Positions 44,843-58,271 of a stretch of 64,000 nucleotides of DNA are shown here, piece after piece. The notes under the pieces are model-generated. The model was given only the letters and a program-made list of their open reading frames with translations. It was not told the origin of the DNA and made no database searches. The translations under genes were made by a program, and so were the position numbers. The stretch lies in the NCBI RefSeq assembly GCF_000378305.1, contig NZ_KB899540.1:435953-499952 (forward strand), in the 5' to 3' direction. Position 1 is the stretch's first letter; each line of letters begins with the position of its first letter. Source of the stretch: Thioalkalivibrio sp. ALJ12. Its GTDB lineage: Bacteria > Pseudomonadota > Gammaproteobacteria > Ectothiorhodospirales > Ectothiorhodospiraceae.

Positions 44843-46231
44843 TCACCCGCCGCGCGCGGCCACCACAGCGGGGGGCTGTGCCAGCCAGGCCACTAGGGCC
44901 TCCGTATCCGGCCCGCCAGGGTCGACCTTGAGGTACAGCGACCGTGCATCGGGTGATAGCGCCACCTCCACAATGCCGGGCCAGCCCACCAGCGCGTAGC
45001 GCAGCTCGGCCTCGCGCCCCGCCCAGTGGGCGGGAATCCCCAGTACACGGTTGGAGCGATAGCGTGGCTGCATGCGCCAGGCGACCACAAACCAGATCAG
45101 CAGCAGGGGGACGGAGGCAAGAAAGACACCGGCGGGCCCCGTAAGGGTCAGCACGCCACCCCCGACCACGCCCCCGGCGAAGATTCCCAGGAACTGCGCC
45201 GTGGCAAAGCCACCCATGGCCGTCCCCTTGTGCGCGACCGGCGCCTCCCGCGCGACCAGGGACGGCAGCCCGGCCTCCAGCAGATTGAAGGCGGCGAAAA
45301 ACGCCACCATCAGACCCACAAAAAGCCACATACCCATGCCATTAAAGAGGACCAGCGCCAGCAGGAGCTGGACCAGCACGAGCAGGGCAATCGCCCCGCG
45401 CATCACCGTATGCACCCGTCGGCGGCGCTCGCCCAGGATGATCCCCGGCAGCATCAGGGCAAAGCCCGCCAGCAGCACCGGGACATAAAAGCGCCAGTGC
45501 TCGGCGCCGGCCAGCCCCAGGTACTCGACCAGCAGCAGCGGGATCACGAGGAAATTGGCCGCCAGCACCAGGTGCAGCACGAAGATGCCGAGATTCAGGC
45601 GCAGCAGCTCCGGTTCGCGCAGCACCTGCGGCAGCGCGGACCACATGGGGACCATGTCCGGGTGCTGCCGCGAGCGCTCCGGGTTGGGCACCCAGAACAG
45701 CAGGATCACGATCGCCAGCACCCCGAGCAATGCGGACAGGCCGAAGACCCCGCTCAACCCGGCCGCGCGATCGACGACCGGCCCCAGCGCCATCGAGGCG
45801 GTAAAGGTCAGCCCGATGGTCAGTCCGATCACCGCGAGTGCGCGCATACGTCGCTCCTCGCCCACCAGATCGGCGGTCAGCGCGAGGATCACCGCGGCCA
45901 CCGCCCCGGCGCCCTGCAGCGCCCGCCCCAGGATCACCCCGTGCACGGTCTCCGCCAGGGCCGCGACCAGACTCCCGAGCACGAAGAGCACGAGCCCGCC
46001 GAGGATCAGTGGCTTGCGGCCCAGCCGGTCGGACAACAGACCAAACGGAATCTGCAGCAGGGCCTGGGTCAGGCCGTAGATCCCCAGCGCCAGCCCCATC
46101 AGGAGCGGGGTCGCACCCGCGAGCGCGTCCAGGTGCAGCATGAACACCGGCAGCACCATGAACAGACCGGCCATGCGCACGCCATAGATGGCCGCGAGCC
46201 CGGAGGTCGCGCGCAGCTCGCGGGGCGTCAT
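44843..46231 (-). CDS. YajR-type MFS transporter with C-terminal soluble domain
   Basis: The 462 residues form twelve membrane helices (about 10-390). The MFS motif-A loop [16 protein letters not shown] lies near 62 and its counterpart [10 protein letters not shown] in the second half. A soluble ferredoxin-like domain (about 395-458, [19 protein letters not shown], then [11 protein letters not shown]) corresponds to the YAM domain of YajR. The substrate is unknown. Genes of this type between uvrA and ssb are common in gammaproteobacteria. It diverges from uvrA over 169 bases, in which I find no clear LexA box. Confidence 0.88.
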   Translation of the reverse strand: MTPRELRATSGLAAIYGVRMAGLFMVLPVFMLHLDALAGATPLLMGLALGIYGLTQALLQIPFGLLSDRLGRKPLILGGLVLFVLGSLVAALAETVHGVILGRALQGAGAVAAVILALTADLVGEERRMRALAVIGLTIGLTFTASMALGPVVDRAAGLSGVFGLSALLGVLAIVILLFWVPNPERSRQHPDMVPMWSALPQVLREPELLRLNLGIFVLHLVLAANFLVIPLLLVEYLGLAGAEHWRFYVPVLLAGFALMLPGIILGERRRRVHTVMRGAIALLVLVQLLLALVLFNGMGMWLFVGLMVAFFAAFNLLEAGLPSLVAREAPVAHKGTAMGGFATAQFLGIFAGGVVGGGVLTLTGPAGVFLASVPLLLIWFVVAWRMQPRYRSNRVLGIPAHWAGREAELRYALVGWPGIVEVALSPDARSLYLKVDPGGPDTEALVAWLAQPPAVVAARGG

Positions 46232-46400
46232 GCCGGTGGAATCCGCAGGGAAGGACGGGCTGTCATGCGTGCCGAGTTTACCGGCAACAACGCCACGGAA
46301 ACCATGGCGGCGATCGCCGCAGTGTTACCATGAGCGGTTTGCGCCTCAGGGCAGTCTGCCGGGCGCATCTTGCACAACCAGGTGGAGTCGATACCGATCC

Positions 46401-49250
<2,850 letters not shown>

Positions 49251-49284
49251 TACTTCGCCGGGGGAGTTTGCCTTCCCCCAGACG

Positions 49285-49316
49285 CAAAAAAGCCGGCCCA
49301 AGAGGCCGGCTTTTTA
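49285..49316. terminator. Bidirectional Rho-independent terminator, uvrA/rplQ
   Basis: An 8-bp stem AGCCGGCC/GGCCGGCT with a five-base loop is flanked by an A-run on the left and TTTTT on the right. It therefore has U-tracts for both strands and ends the uvrA transcript as well as the long ribosomal-protein transcript whose last gene, rplQ, stops at 49336. Confidence 0.9.
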
Positions 49317-49335
49317 ATGCGCGAGCAGTCGCCTA

Positions 49336-49731
49336 TCAGGCGGCTTCGCCGTTCTCCTGATCTGCACTCGGCTCCGGCCGATCGACCAGCTCGACATACG
49401 CCATCGGCGCGTTGTCGCCTGCGCGGTTCCCGCACTTCAGGATGCGCAGGTAGCCACCCGGCCGACCCTCGTAGCGCGGACCCAGCTCGGTGAACAGCTT
49501 CCCCACGATCTCCTTGTCACGAAGGCGGGCGAACGCCGTACGACGACCGTGCACGCTGTCTTCCTTCGCGAGGGTGATCAGCGGCTCGGCCACACGGCGA
49601 AGCTCTTTGGCCTTCGGCAGCGTGGTCTTGATCAGTTCGTGCCGGAACAGGGCCACGGACAGGGCCTGAAAAGTGGCCTTGCGGTGCGAGCTGTTACGGC
49701 CCAGCTGACGGCCGGAATGACGATGACGCAT
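49336..49731 (-). CDS. rplQ: 50S ribosomal protein L17
   Basis: L17 sits near the exit tunnel of the 50S subunit. The 131 residues begin [19 protein letters not shown], the invariant L17 start, and include [22 protein letters not shown]. The acidic tail ([12 protein letters not shown]) is slightly longer than in E. coli (127). It is the last gene of the alpha operon, 42 bases after rpoA, and is followed by the bidirectional terminator. Confidence 0.98.
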   Translation of the reverse strand: MRHRHSGRQLGRNSSHRKATFQALSVALFRHELIKTTLPKAKELRRVAEPLITLAKEDSVHGRRTAFARLRDKEIVGKLFTELGPRYEGRPGGYLRILKCGNRAGDNAPMAYVELVDRPEPSADQENGEAA

Positions 49732-49773
49732 GAGAGATTTCCTCTGAAATACGGTTGGCGCGAAGCGCCGTGA

Positions 49774-50760
49774 TTACTCGTTGTCGTCGCGCAGACCCGG
49801 CGGCGGCCAGTTCTCGAGACGCATCCCGAGCGACAGACCGTGAGTGGCCAGCGTGTCCTTGATCTCGGTCAGCGACTTCTTGCCCAGGTTGGGAGCACGC
49901 AGCAGCTCAACCTCGGTACGCTGGACCAGATCACCAATGTAGTACAGGTTCTCCGCCTTCAGGCAGTTCGCCGAACGCACGGTCAGTTCCAGCTCGTCCA
50001 CCGGACGCAGCAGGATCGGATCGATCGCGCCAGCGGTCGTGCCCGGCACCTCGCCCGTCTCTTCCTGGAGATCGACGAACGGGGCCAGCTGACCCTGCAG
50101 GATCGTCGCCGCCTGACGCACCGCGTCATCCGGTGCGATCGCACCATTTGTTTCCAGCTCCAGCACCAGGCGATCCATGTCGGTGCGCTGCGCCAGACGG
50201 GCGCTCTCGACACGGTAGGCGACACGGCGGATCGGGCTAAAGCTGGCATCCAGCAGCAGCCGGCCAATGCCGGTCTCGTCACCTTCGGCCTGACGTCGAG
50301 TACTCACCGGCTCGTAGCCGCGCCCGGCACGGGCGGTCAGGGTCATGTCGATTTCGACATTCTTGGTGATCGTCGCGATCACATGTTCCGGGTTAACGAC
50401 TTCGACATCGTGATCCACGGTTATGTCACCGGCGGTCACCACGCACGGGCCCTTTTTCTTCAGGCTCAGCGTCGACTCTTCGCGGCTGTGCATGCGCAGA
50501 GCCACACCCTTCAGGTTCAGCAGGATGTCGACCACGTCTTCCTGCACACCTTCGATCGCGGTGTACTCGTGCAGCACGCCCTCGATACGGGCCTCGACGA
50601 TCGCGGCACCCGGGATCGACGACAGCAGCACGCGGCGCAGGGCGTTGCCCAGCGTATGACCGAAGCCCCGCTCGAGCGGCTCCAGCGCGACCTTGGCCTG
50701 GTTCCGATTCTCGGCCTCGACCTCGATCTGTTGTTTCTTGACCAGTTCGTTGGACTGCAT
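49774..50760 (-). CDS. rpoA: RNA polymerase alpha subunit
   Basis: The alpha subunit nucleates RNA polymerase assembly and contacts UP elements and activators. The 328 residues include the N-terminal dimerisation domain ([20 protein letters not shown] near 27-46), a linker near 235 and the C-terminal domain with [20 protein letters not shown] and [18 protein letters not shown]. Length matches E. coli (329). The ATG follows CAGGAG. Gene position between rpsD and rplQ is standard. Confidence 0.99.
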   Translation of the reverse strand: MQSNELVKKQQIEVEAENRNQAKVALEPLERGFGHTLGNALRRVLLSSIPGAAIVEARIEGVLHEYTAIEGVQEDVVDILLNLKGVALRMHSREESTLSLKKKGPCVVTAGDITVDHDVEVVNPEHVIATITKNVEIDMTLTARAGRGYEPVSTRRQAEGDETGIGRLLLDASFSPIRRVAYRVESARLAQRTDMDRLVLELETNGAIAPDDAVRQAATILQGQLAPFVDLQEETGEVPGTTAGAIDPILLRPVDELELTVRSANCLKAENLYYIGDLVQRTEVELLRAPNLGKKSLTEIKDTLATHGLSLGMRLENWPPPGLRDDNE

Positions 50761-50790
50761 GGTGTCTCCTGGCGGAAGGCCGCTATACGG

Positions 50791-51411
50791 TTACTTCGAG
50801 TACAGCTCGACGACGAGCGACTCGTTGATGTCGGCGGGCAGGTCGGAGCGGTCCGGGATCGCCTTGAAGGTGCCCTCGAACTTGCTCGTGTCCACTTCCA
50901 CCCAGGACGGAAAACCGCTCTGCTCGGCCAGGGTCATGGAATCCTGGATACGCACCTGCTTGCGTGCCTTCTCCCGGATGCTGACGACGTCGGACGGCTG
51001 CACCTGGTAGGCGGCGATATTCACCACCTGACCATTGACCAGCACCGCGCGGTGCGAGACCAGCTGACGCGCCTCGGACCGGGTGCTGCCGAAGCCCATG
51101 CGATAAACGACGTTGTCCAGACGGCCTTCCAGCAGCTTCAGCAGGTTTTCACCCGTGGAGCCCTTGCGCTGAGCGGCCTTCTTGTAATAGTTGCGGAACT
51201 GCTTTTCCAGCACCCCGTAGATACGGCGCAGCTTCTGCTTTTCACGCAGCTGCACGGCGTAATCGGACAGGCGGGTACGGCGTTCGCCGTGCTGCCCCGG
51301 GGCTTTGTCCAGCTTGCACTTGGTCTCCAGCGCGCGCGCCCGGCTCTTCAGCCCCAGGTCCACGCCTTCGCGGCGACTCAACTTGCATTTCGGTCCAATG
51401 TAACGAGCCAT
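50791..51411 (-). CDS. rpsD: 30S ribosomal protein S4
   Basis: S4 is a primary 16S binder and, in E. coli, the translational repressor of the alpha operon. The 206 residues (same as E. coli) open [19 protein letters not shown] and include the S4 RNA-binding domain [20 protein letters not shown] near 97. The next gene rpoA starts 30 bases downstream. Whether the S4-binding leader ahead of rpsM exists here cannot be judged by eye. Confidence 0.98.
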   Translation of the reverse strand: MARYIGPKCKLSRREGVDLGLKSRARALETKCKLDKAPGQHGERRTRLSDYAVQLREKQKLRRIYGVLEKQFRNYYKKAAQRKGSTGENLLKLLEGRLDNVVYRMGFGSTRSEARQLVSHRAVLVNGQVVNIAAYQVQPSDVVSIREKARKQVRIQDSMTLAEQSGFPSWVEVDTSKFEGTFKAIPDRSDLPADINESLVVELYSK

Positions 51412-51426
51412 TCTTGAACTCCAGCC

Positions 51427-51816
51427 TTAAACGCGGCGTTTCTTGGGCGGCCGGCAGCCGTTGTGAGGGATCGGGGTGACATCACTGATGTTCGTGATCT
51501 TGAACCCCGCATTGTTCAGCGCACGTACCGCCGACTCGCGACCCGGGCCCGGACCGCGAACCATCACGTCGAGGTTCTTCACGCCGTGCTCGGCTGCGGC
51601 CGAACCGGCACGTTCCGCGGCCACCTGGGCTGCGAACGGAGTCGACTTGCGCGAGCCACGGAAGCCTGAGCCACCCGAGGTGGCCCAGCTGATCGTGTTG
51701 CCCTGACGATCGGTGATGGTGATGATCGTGTTGTTGAACGTGGCGTACACGTGTGCCACGCCCTCGGCGATATTTTTGCGGACCTTTTTCTTGGTCCGGG
51801 TCTGCGCTTGTGCCAT
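51427..51816 (-). CDS. rpsK: 30S ribosomal protein S11
   Basis: S11 forms part of the platform near the mRNA exit. The 129-residue length equals the E. coli protein. [20 protein letters not shown] at the start and [17 protein letters not shown] at the end are the invariant blocks. An isoaspartate-prone Asn-Gly (HNGCRPP) is kept. It lies 21 bases after rpsM and 15 before rpsD. Confidence 0.98.
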   Translation of the reverse strand: MAQAQTRTKKKVRKNIAEGVAHVYATFNNTIITITDRQGNTISWATSGGSGFRGSRKSTPFAAQVAAERAGSAAAEHGVKNLDVMVRGPGPGRESAVRALNNAGFKITNISDVTPIPHNGCRPPKKRRV

Positions 51817-51837
51817 GTACCTGTGATCCCAGTCTGA

Positions 51838-52194
51838 TTACTTACGAATCGGGCGACGCGGGCCCTTGCGGGTCCGGGCGTTCGTCTGCGTCTGCTGGCC
51901 GCGCAGCGGCAGGCCGCGACGATGACGCACCCCGCGATAGCAGCCCAGATCCATCAACCGCTTGATGTTCATGCTGATCTCGCGGCGCAGATCCCCTTCC
52001 ACCGGAATGCGATCGATCTGCGCACGCAGAGCGTCGACTTCGGCATCGGTCAGATCCCGCACCTTGATTTCCGGACGCACACCGGCGGCCTCGCAGATCT
52101 GGCGGGCCCGAGTCGGGCCAATGCCATAGATCGCGGTCAGCGCAACCACGGTGTGCTTCTGGTCAGGAATATTGATTCCAGCGACGCGAGCCAT
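51838..52194 (-). CDS. rpsM: 30S ribosomal protein S13
   Basis: S13 lies in the head of the 30S subunit and touches the P-site tRNA and the 50S bridge. The 118 residues start [19 protein letters not shown] and end with the basic tail [20 protein letters not shown]. In many gammaproteobacteria the alpha-operon promoter and S4-regulated leader sit just upstream; here a 66-base gap with a candidate promoter precedes it. Confidence 0.98.
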   Translation of the reverse strand: MARVAGINIPDQKHTVVALTAIYGIGPTRARQICEAAGVRPEIKVRDLTDAEVDALRAQIDRIPVEGDLRREISMNIKRLMDLGCYRGVRHRRGLPLRGQQTQTNARTRKGPRRPIRK

Positions 52195-52228
52195 CCAACA
52201 TCTCCATCAGAAACCGGCAAAGCCGGCT

Positions 52229-52257
52229 ATAGTAGCAATGAATACCAGTGACGCCAA
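52229..52257 (-). promoter_or_regulatory. Candidate alpha-operon promoter ahead of rpsM
   Basis: On the minus strand TTGGCG (52257-52252), a 17-base spacer and TACTAT (52234-52229) each match four of six consensus positions. The predicted transcript would begin near 52222, close to or inside a CCGGC-TTT-GCCGG hairpin (52214-52226), and reach the rpsM start at 52194. E. coli has its alpha-operon promoter in the same rpmJ-rpsM gap. Confidence 0.4.
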
Positions 52258-52260
52258 GCC

Positions 52261-52374
52261 TTAGCCCTGACGTTGTTTGTGGCGCTTGTCCGAGCAGATC
52301 ACGCGGACCACGCCATTACGCCGGATCACCTTGCAGTTGCGGCAGATCGGCTTTACGGATGCCCGTACCTTCAT
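52261..52374 (-). CDS. rpmJ: 50S ribosomal protein L36
   Basis: This 37-residue protein is found by direct reading: it starts [19 protein letters not shown] and ends [10 protein letters not shown]. The zinc knuckle is complete (Cys 11, Cys 14, Cys 27, His 32), making this the zinc-binding form rather than the zinc-free paralogue. It sits 36 bases after secY and ends the spc operon, its usual place. Confidence 0.96.
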   Translation of the reverse strand: MKVRASVKPICRNCKVIRRNGVVRVICSDKRHKQRQG

Positions 52375-52410
52375 GGTCTTTCTCCTTCAACGGATTCCCA
52401 ACGGGATGGT

Positions 52411-53757
52411 CTAGCGGATCCCGGTCCCGCCGAATCCCTTCAGATTCGCCTTTTTCATCAGTCCTTCGTACTGGTGCGACACCAGGTGCGATTGCAACTG
52501 GGCCATGAAGTCCATCACTACGATCACGATGATCAGCAGCGAGGTCCCACCAAAGTAGAAGGGCACGTTCCAGTACAGGATCAGGAACTCCGGCAGCAGA
52601 CACACGGCGGTAATGTACACCGCACCCACCGCGGTCAACCGGGTCATGACCCCGTCGATAAACCGTTCCGTCTGGACGCCCGGCCGGATCCCCGGAATAA
52701 AGGCGCCCTGCTTCTTCAGGTTTTCCGCCGTATCGCGCGAGTTGAACACCAGCGCGGTATAGAAGAAACAGAAGAAAATAATCGCCGCCGCGTAAAAGCC
52801 CACGTACAGCGGCTGACCGGGCGCAAGCGTCGTCGACAGCTCGCGCAGCCAGTCCATGCCTTCGGCCTGTCCAAACCATTGCCCCAGGGTCGAGGGGAAC
52901 AGAATGATACTCGACGCGAAGATCGGCGGGATCACGCCCGCCATGTTCAACTTCAGCGGCAGGTGGGAGGACTGTCCACCGACAACCTTTCTCCCGACCT
53001 GGCGTTTCGCGTAGTTGATCGTGACGCGCCTCTGTCCGCGCTCGACGAACACCACGAAGGCCGTCACCGCGAGCGCCAGCACGATCAGGATCACCACAAA
53101 CGCGGCCGCCAGCTCACCGGTACGCGCCAGTTCCAGGGTGCCGCCAATCGCACCCGGCAGACCCGCCACGATCCCGGCGAAGATGATGATCGAGATACCG
53201 TTACCAATCCCGCGCTCGGTGATCTGCTCACCCAGCCACATCAGGAACAGGGTACCCGTCACCAGCGAGACGACCACCGTAAAGATGAAGATCGGTCCCG
53301 GGTTCAGCGCCATCGGCATGCCCTGAATGGTCTGCCCGTTGAGCGCGATTCCGATGCCGATACTCTGAAACAGCGCCAGCGCCACGGTCCCGTAGCGCGT
53401 GTACTGCGTAATCTTGCGTCGGCCCTGCTCGCCTTCCTTCTTCAGCTGCTGCAGCGCCGGCACGGTCGCGGCCAGCAGCTGCATGATGATCGCCGCCGAA
53501 ATATACGGCATCACCCCGAGGGCGAAGATCGACAGCCGCTCAAGCGCACCCCCGGAAAACATGTTGAACATGTCCAGGATCGTGCCGCTTTGCTGTTCGA
53601 AGAACTGCGATACGGCGACTGGGTTAATCCCCGGCACCGGGATAAACGTCCCGATGCGGTAGACGACCAGAGCGCCCAGCACGAACAGCAGGCGTTGACG
53701 CAACTCGGTAAAGCCGGTGAGCCCGCCACCGGATCGTGCTGTCGCTCCACGCGCCAT
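52411..53757 (-). CDS. secY: Preprotein translocase subunit SecY
   Basis: SecY is the channel of the SecYEG translocon. The 448-residue protein has ten membrane helices; the first begins [20 protein letters not shown] near 18-37 and the plug region follows. The cytoplasmic loop with [17 protein letters not shown] near 253 interacts with ribosomes and SecA. Its start shares one base with the rplO stop (TAATG), so the two are translationally coupled. E. coli SecY is 443 residues. Confidence 0.98.
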   Translation of the reverse strand: MARGATARSGGGLTGFTELRQRLLFVLGALVVYRIGTFIPVPGINPVAVSQFFEQQSGTILDMFNMFSGGALERLSIFALGVMPYISAAIIMQLLAATVPALQQLKKEGEQGRRKITQYTRYGTVALALFQSIGIGIALNGQTIQGMPMALNPGPIFIFTVVVSLVTGTLFLMWLGEQITERGIGNGISIIIFAGIVAGLPGAIGGTLELARTGELAAAFVVILIVLALAVTAFVVFVERGQRRVTINYAKRQVGRKVVGGQSSHLPLKLNMAGVIPPIFASSIILFPSTLGQWFGQAEGMDWLRELSTTLAPGQPLYVGFYAAAIIFFCFFYTALVFNSRDTAENLKKQGAFIPGIRPGVQTERFIDGVMTRLTAVGAVYITAVCLLPEFLILYWNVPFYFGGTSLLIIVIVVMDFMAQLQSHLVSHQYEGLMKKANLKGFGGTGIR

Positions 53758-54191
53758 TATTCGGCCTCGACGCTCCCGCCGGCCGCCTCAATGGCTGCCT
53801 TGGCCCCCTTGGTCACGCCCACGCCCTTGACGACGCAGGCCTGGGTGACTTCACCGGACGCGAAGATCTTCGCGGTCTGGGTAATCTCGGGAATAACGCC
53901 AGCCTTCTTCAGGCTCTCCAGCGTGACCTCACCGTCAACCTTGGCCAGCTCGCTCAGGCGAACCTCGGCGGAATAGCGCTGCTTGCGCGACCGAAAGCCC
54001 ACCTTGGGCAAACGGCGCTGCAACGGCATCTGACCGCCTTCGAAGCCGGTCTTGGTGAAGCCGCCGGAGCGGGACTTCTGGCCCTTGTGGCCACGACCGC
54101 CGGTCTTGCCCAGGCCGGAGCCGATGCCACGCCCCACGCGCTTGCCCGGCTTGCGGGCACCGGCGGGGCTCGAAATGTCGTTGAGTCGCAT
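53757..54191 (-). CDS. rplO: 50S ribosomal protein L15
   Basis: L15 is a late-assembly protein of the 50S core. The 144 residues match E. coli in length. The N-terminal extension [20 protein letters not shown] with [20 protein letters not shown] is the typical basic Gly-rich arm that enters the rRNA; the globular part follows from about 60. It is coupled to secY by a one-base stop/start overlap. Confidence 0.98.
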   Translation of the reverse strand: MRLNDISSPAGARKPGKRVGRGIGSGLGKTGGRGHKGQKSRSGGFTKTGFEGGQMPLQRRLPKVGFRSRKQRYSAEVRLSELAKVDGEVTLESLKKAGVIPEITQTAKIFASGEVTQACVVKGVGVTKGAKAAIEAAGGSVEAE

Positions 54192-54194
54192 AGG

Positions 54195-54374
54195 TCAGAC
54201 TTCCTCTACCTTCAGCAGGTACGACACCTTGTGGACCATACCGAGATTCTCGGGGGTGGCCTCGATCACAGAGGTGCTGTGGGTCTTGCGCAGGCCGAGG
54301 CCGCGAACACAGGCCTTGTGATTCTTCAGCCGTCCGGCGGTGCTGCGCACCAGGGTCAGTTTCAGCTTGCTCAT
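54195..54374 (-). CDS. rpmD: 50S ribosomal protein L30
   Basis: A 59-residue protein starting MSKLKLTLVRSTAGRLKNHK with GLGLRKTHSTSVIEATPENL, the complete L30 pattern and the E. coli length. The start at 54374 is two bases after the rpsE stop. Frames extending further upstream belong to rpsE and are not the real start. Confidence 0.97.
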   Translation of the reverse strand: MSKLKLTLVRSTAGRLKNHKACVRGLGLRKTHSTSVIEATPENLGMVHKVSYLLKVEEV

Positions 54375-54376
54375 GA

Positions 54377-54883
54377 CTAGCTCGTCACTTCGTCGACAGT
54401 CTTGCCGCGCTTGGCAGCGACACGTTCGGGCGAGTTCACCTTGGTGAGCCCGTCGATGGTCGCCTGCACGACGTTGATCGGATTGCGCGAACCAACACAC
54501 TTGGCCAGCACGTTGTGCACACCCGCCACTTCGAGCACCGCGCGCATCGCACCACCGGCGATGACACCCGTACCCTCGGAGGCCGGCTGCATGTAGACCT
54601 TCGCGGCGCCATGACGGCCGTTGACCGCATAGTGCAGCGTGCCGTCCTTCAGTGAGACATCGCGCATCTCCTGACGCGCCTGCTGCATCGCCTTCTGGAT
54701 CGCCTGCGGGACCTCACGGGCTTTGCCGTAGCCAAAGCCAACGCGGCCTTCGCCATCGCCAACCACGGTCAGCGCGGCAAAGCGGAACTGACGACCGCCC
54801 TTGACCACTTTGGCCACGCGGTTCACGCCGATCAGCTTTTCTTGCAGGCCGTCGGTGGCTTCGCTTACATCATTACGTGCCAT
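54377..54883 (-). CDS. rpsE: 30S ribosomal protein S5
   Basis: S5 lies at the mRNA entry tunnel and affects decoding accuracy. The 168 residues contain [20 protein letters not shown] near 13-32 (the spectinomycin-related loop region VAKVVKGGR) and [20 protein letters not shown] near 104. It follows rplR by 27 bases, one of the wider gaps of the spc operon. Confidence 0.98.
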   Translation of the reverse strand: MARNDVSEATDGLQEKLIGVNRVAKVVKGGRQFRFAALTVVGDGEGRVGFGYGKAREVPQAIQKAMQQARQEMRDVSLKDGTLHYAVNGRHGAAKVYMQPASEGTGVIAGGAMRAVLEVAGVHNVLAKCVGSRNPINVVQATIDGLTKVNSPERVAAKRGKTVDEVTS

Positions 54884-54910
54884 TTATCTTCTCCGGTGGG
54901 TCGCGTTGGA

Positions 54911-55261
54911 CTAGAACTGCAGGCCGTTTTCACGGGCGGCGTCGGCCAGGGCCTTCACCCGTCCGTGATAACGAAAGCCCGCACGGTCGAACGCGACCTG
55001 TTCGATTCCGGCTTTCTTTGCGCGCTCGGCAATCGCCTGCCCCACACGGGCCGCCGCGTCGGCGTTCCCGGTGTTGCCGGCGCTTTTCAGATCCTTCTCG
55101 ACGGTAGAGGCAGCAGCCACCACCGCGTCGCCCGAAGGCGCAATGATCTGGGCATACATGTGGCGCGGCGTCCGGTGAATACAGAGACGATGCACCCCCA
55201 GCTCGCGGATCTTGAACCGCGCGCGACGCGCTCTCTTAAGTCTGGCCTCTTTCTTGTCCAC
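54911..55261 (-). CDS. rplR: 50S ribosomal protein L18
   Basis: L18 binds 5S rRNA with L5 and L25. The 116 residues start with a basic arm ([20 protein letters not shown]) and end with [20 protein letters not shown] and ENGLQF, the conserved L18 end. It lies ten bases after rplF. Confidence 0.98.
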   Translation of the reverse strand: MDKKEARLKRARRARFKIRELGVHRLCIHRTPRHMYAQIIAPSGDAVVAAASTVEKDLKSAGNTGNADAAARVGQAIAERAKKAGIEQVAFDRAGFRYHGRVKALADAARENGLQF

Positions 55262-55271
55262 TGGTGCCTAC

Positions 55272-55802
55272 CTACTTCTTCTTGGCTTCTTTACGCACAA
55301 TGCGCTCGTCTTTGTACTTCACGCCCTTGCCCTTGTAGGGCTCCGGCGGGCGGAAGGCGCGAATGTTCGCGGCCACCTGGCCCACCTTCTGGCGATCCGT
55401 CCCCTTCACTACGACCTCGGTCGCGCTGGGCGTCTCGATCGTGACCCCTTCGGGCACTTCAAACTCAATCGGGTGCGAGTAGCCTAGCGTCAAATTCAGC
55501 TTGGCACCCTGCATCTGCGCGCGGTAACCGACGCCCACCAGCTCGAGTTTGCGCTCGAAACCCTCGCTCACGCCGTGCACATGGTTGCCCAGGATGGCAC
55601 GGATGGTACCCGCAAGAGCGGTGTTCTTGGCGTGTTCGTTCGGCTTCACCTGAACGACACCATCTTCGACGGTGACCGTGACGGCTTCGGGGCAGCTCAG
55701 CTGCAACTCGCCCTTCGGGCCCTTGACCTTGATCTCGCCGTCCGCCTGCTCCACGGCCACGCCGTTGGGCAGCTTGATCGGCAGGTTTGCAATGCGCGAC
55801 AT
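55272..55802 (-). CDS. rplF: 50S ribosomal protein L6
   Basis: L6 supports the factor-binding stalk base and the sarcin-ricin region. The 176 residues begin [15 protein letters not shown] and end with the signature [20 protein letters not shown]. The ATG at 55802 gives a length near the E. coli 177; the open frame continues upstream over rpsH but lacks a supporting start. It is ten bases after rpsH. Confidence 0.98.
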   Translation of the reverse strand: MSRIANLPIKLPNGVAVEQADGEIKVKGPKGELQLSCPEAVTVTVEDGVVQVKPNEHAKNTALAGTIRAILGNHVHGVSEGFERKLELVGVGYRAQMQGAKLNLTLGYSHPIEFEVPEGVTIETPSATEVVVKGTDRQKVGQVAANIRAFRPPEPYKGKGVKYKDERIVRKEAKKK

Positions 55803-55812
55803 GGCTGATTCC

Positions 55813-56205
55813 TCAGTAAATCTTGCAGAGGACCTCGCCGCCCTGGCCGGCGGCCCGGGCTGCGCGATCACTCATGACACCCTGCGGCGTGGAAATCACC
55901 GCGACACCGAGCCCCTGGTTAATACGCGGGAGCTCGTCCTTGCCGCGGTAGATCCGCAAGCCCGGGCGGGAGATCCGTTCAACGCTTTCGATGACCGGAC
56001 GCCCCTCGAAATATTTCAGCTTCACCACCAGCTTCTTCTGCGCGACCTCGCCCTCGACCTGGACGTCGCCCACATAGCCCTCGTCGGCAAACACCTTGAG
56101 GATTCGCTCCTTGGCTTTGCTGAACGGGATCGCGACCTGCTCCTTGTTCGCGCGCTGCGCATTGCGCACGCGGGTGAGCATGTCGGAAATCGGATCGGTC
56201 ATCAT
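55813..56205 (-). CDS. rpsH: 30S ribosomal protein S8
   Basis: S8 is a primary binder of the 16S central domain and in E. coli represses the spc operon by binding the rplE start region. The 130 residues (same as E. coli) start [20 protein letters not shown] and close with [20 protein letters not shown], the canonical S8 signature. It is 13 bases after rpsN. Confidence 0.98.
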   Translation of the reverse strand: MMTDPISDMLTRVRNAQRANKEQVAIPFSKAKERILKVFADEGYVGDVQVEGEVAQKKLVVKLKYFEGRPVIESVERISRPGLRIYRGKDELPRINQGLGVAVISTPQGVMSDRAARAAGQGGEVLCKIY

Positions 56206-56218
56206 TGCTTCTGTCTCC

Positions 56219-56524
56219 TTACCAGCTCGACTTGCGCAGGCCCGGGATTTCGCCCTTCATGGCGTGCTCCCGCAGCTTGTTCCGCCCAAGGCCGAACCGA
56301 CGGTAATAACCTTTCGGGCGACCGGTGACGCCACAGCGGTTTGTCTGTCGCACCGCCGCGGAATCACGCGGCAGCTTCTGCAATGCATGCATCGCGGCCA
56401 GGCGTTCCTCGGAGGACTTGGTTTCGTCCACCAGGATGGCCTTCAGTTCCGCACGCTTTGCGGCATATTTCTGGACCAGATGGGCGCGCTTCTTCTCGCG
56501 CTCGATCATCGATGTCTTCGCCAT
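56219..56524 (-). CDS. rpsN: 30S ribosomal protein S14 (zinc-free form)
   Basis: S14 sits in the 30S head. The 101-residue protein is the long, zinc-independent form: it lacks the paired CxxC motifs and has the sole Cys in [39 protein letters not shown] is the standard start and [11 protein letters not shown] the standard end. Confidence 0.98.
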   Translation of the reverse strand: MAKTSMIEREKKRAHLVQKYAAKRAELKAILVDETKSSEERLAAMHALQKLPRDSAAVRQTNRCGVTGRPKGYYRRFGLGRNKLREHAMKGEIPGLRKSSW

Positions 56525-56537
56525 GTGCGCCTACCTC

Positions 56538-57077
56538 TTAGTTCCGGAACGGGAAACGGAAGGCTTCTAGCAGGGCCTTGGCTTCCTCGTCCGTCTTCGC
56601 GCTGGTTGTGATCGTGATGTCCATGCCGCGAATCTTGTCGACACGGTCATAATCAATCTCGGGAAAGATGATCTGTTCCTTGATGCCCATGGAGTAGTTC
56701 CCACGGCCATCAAACGCCTTTGCGCTGAAGCCACGGAAATCCCGCACACGCGGCAACGCCACGTTGATCAGGCGATCCAGAAACTCGTACATCTGCCGAC
56801 TACGAAGGGTCACCTTGCAACCGATCGGATAGTCGTCACGGATCTTGAACCCGGCGATCGACTTGCGGGCCTTCGTCACCACGGGCTTCTGCCCGGCGAT
56901 GGCCGTCATGTCGCTGACCGCATGTTCAATGATCTTCTTGTCCGCAACTGCATCACCCAGACCCATGTTCAGGGTTACCTTGGTGACACGCGGGATCTCC
57001 ATCACGTTGGCATAGCTGAACTGCTTCTGCAGCGCCTGCTTCACGTTGGATTCGTATTCTTCTCTCAAGCGTTCCAT
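56538..57077 (-). CDS. rplE: 50S ribosomal protein L5
   Basis: L5 binds 5S rRNA and contacts the P-site tRNA. The 179 residues (same as E. coli) contain [20 protein letters not shown] near 30 and [20 protein letters not shown] near 130. I chose the ATG at 57077 ([10 protein letters not shown]), the family start; the frame open further upstream overlaps rplX. Confidence 0.98.
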   Translation of the reverse strand: MERLREEYESNVKQALQKQFSYANVMEIPRVTKVTLNMGLGDAVADKKIIEHAVSDMTAIAGQKPVVTKARKSIAGFKIRDDYPIGCKVTLRSRQMYEFLDRLINVALPRVRDFRGFSAKAFDGRGNYSMGIKEQIIFPEIDYDRVDKIRGMDITITTSAKTDEEAKALLEAFRFPFRN

Positions 57078-57093
57078 AAACCGTCCGTCCGCG

Positions 57094-57408
57094 TTATGCG
57101 TCCACGACCTCGCCGTTCGATCGGAAGACACGGACCTTGCGGCCATCTTCCAGGGTCTTGAACGACACGCGATCACCCTTGTCGGTTGCCGGGTTAAAGA
57201 GCATCACATTGGAGACATCGATCGGCATTTCCTTCTCGATGATCCCGCCCCCGATCCCACGCTGGGGATTGGGCTTCTGATGCTTCTTCACCATGTTGAT
57301 GTTCTGGACCAGGACCTTGCCATCCAGCACCTTGATGATGGTGCCTCGACGGCCCTTGTCCTTTCCTGCGATCACGACGACGTCGTCGCCTTTGCGAATC
57401 TTATTCAT
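57094..57408 (-). CDS. rplX: 50S ribosomal protein L24
   Basis: L24 starts 50S assembly. The 104 residues contain the KOW motif at the start ([20 protein letters not shown]) and [20 protein letters not shown] near 32. It lies seven bases after rplN and 16 before rplE, in the standard order. Confidence 0.98.
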   Translation of the reverse strand: MNKIRKGDDVVVIAGKDKGRRGTIIKVLDGKVLVQNINMVKKHQKPNPQRGIGGGIIEKEMPIDVSNVMLFNPATDKGDRVSFKTLEDGRKVRVFRSNGEVVDA

Positions 57409-57415
57409 GACGACC

Positions 57416-57784
57416 TCACAGCACTTCCGGGGCGAGGGAGATGATCTTCATGTACTTCTCCCCTCGCAGTTCACGCGTCACCGGCCCGAAGATACGAGTG
57501 CCGATCGGCTGATGCTGATTGTTCAGCAGCACCGCCGCATTGCGGTCGAAACGAATGATCGAACCGTCGGGGCGCCGAACACCCGCGGCGGTGCGCACGA
57601 CGACCGCATTATAGACGTCGCCTTTTTTGACCTTGCCGCGCGGGATGGCGTCCTTGACGCTCACCTTGATCACATCGCCCACGCGCGCATAGCGACGGTG
57701 CGAGCCGCCCAGCACCTTGATGCACTGGATGCGACGGGCGCCGCTGTTATCGGCGGCCTCGAGAACGGTCTGCATTTGAATCAT
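57416..57784 (-). CDS. rplN: 50S ribosomal protein L14
   Basis: L14 lies at the subunit interface and is the docking site for RsfS, also encoded in this window. The 122 residues start [20 protein letters not shown] and show [20 protein letters not shown] and [20 protein letters not shown]. In E. coli it is the first gene of spc; here only 21 bases part it from rpsQ, so no separate promoter is seen in the gap. Confidence 0.98.
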   Translation of the reverse strand: MIQMQTVLEAADNSGARRIQCIKVLGGSHRRYARVGDVIKVSVKDAIPRGKVKKGDVYNAVVVRTAAGVRRPDGSIIRFDRNAAVLLNNQHQPIGTRIFGPVTRELRGEKYMKIISLAPEVL

Positions 57785-57805
57785 GACTTCTCTCCCAGCG
57801 GCCGA

Positions 57806-58072
57806 TTAAAGCGCGTCTTGCCCGACCACTTCGATCAGGGCAAAGCGCTTCTGCTTGGACATCGGCCGGCACTCACGGATACGCACACGGTCACCCATGC
57901 GCGAGACATTGTCTTCGTCATGGACGTGCAGCTTGGTGCTGCGCCGAATGAACTTGCCATACAGCGGATGACGCACGCGGCGCTCGACCAGGACGGTGCG
58001 GGTCTTGTCCATCTTGTCGCTGATCACGCGCCCAACGACGGATCGCTGGGTTTTGGAGACTTGCTCGGTCAT
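57806..58072 (-). CDS. rpsQ: 30S ribosomal protein S17
   Basis: S17 is an early 16S binder with an OB fold. The 88 residues show [20 protein letters not shown] near 13-32 and the later KLHVHDEDN and [15 protein letters not shown] stretches typical of the family. It ends the S10 operon in E. coli; here it is four bases after rpmC. Confidence 0.98.
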   Translation of the reverse strand: MTEQVSKTQRSVVGRVISDKMDKTRTVLVERRVRHPLYGKFIRRSTKLHVHDEDNVSRMGDRVRIRECRPMSKQKRFALIEVVGQDAL

Positions 58073-58076
58073 CTTC

Positions 58077-58271
58077 TTAGCCTGCCTTTCGTTCGTTCAT
58101 CAGCGTCTTGATCTGCGCGATCTCGCGCCGGACCTTGCCCACCCGGTCGGGGCGCGCCAGCTGGCCGACGGCCTTCTGCATACGCAGCCCGAATTGCTCC
58201 TTGTAGAGCGCCTCGAGCTCAGTGCTGAGCTCGTCGTCGGATTTCTTTCTCAGTTCGCTCGCTTTCATCAC
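58077..58271 (-). CDS. rpmC: 50S ribosomal protein L29
   Basis: L29 lies at the tunnel exit and helps bind trigger factor and SRP. The 64 residues are two helices, beginning [20 protein letters not shown] with [18 protein letters not shown]. Its start overlaps the rplP stop by four bases (ATGA). Confidence 0.98.
   Translation of the reverse strand: MMKASELRKKSDDELSTELEALYKEQFGLRMQKAVGQLARPDRVGKVRREIAQIKTLMNERKAG

Noticed and set aside
46232..46400. LexA/SOS box upstream of uvrA
   Set aside because: No CTGT-N8-ACAG-like match is visible in the MFS-uvrA gap, so SOS control cannot be claimed from this sequence.
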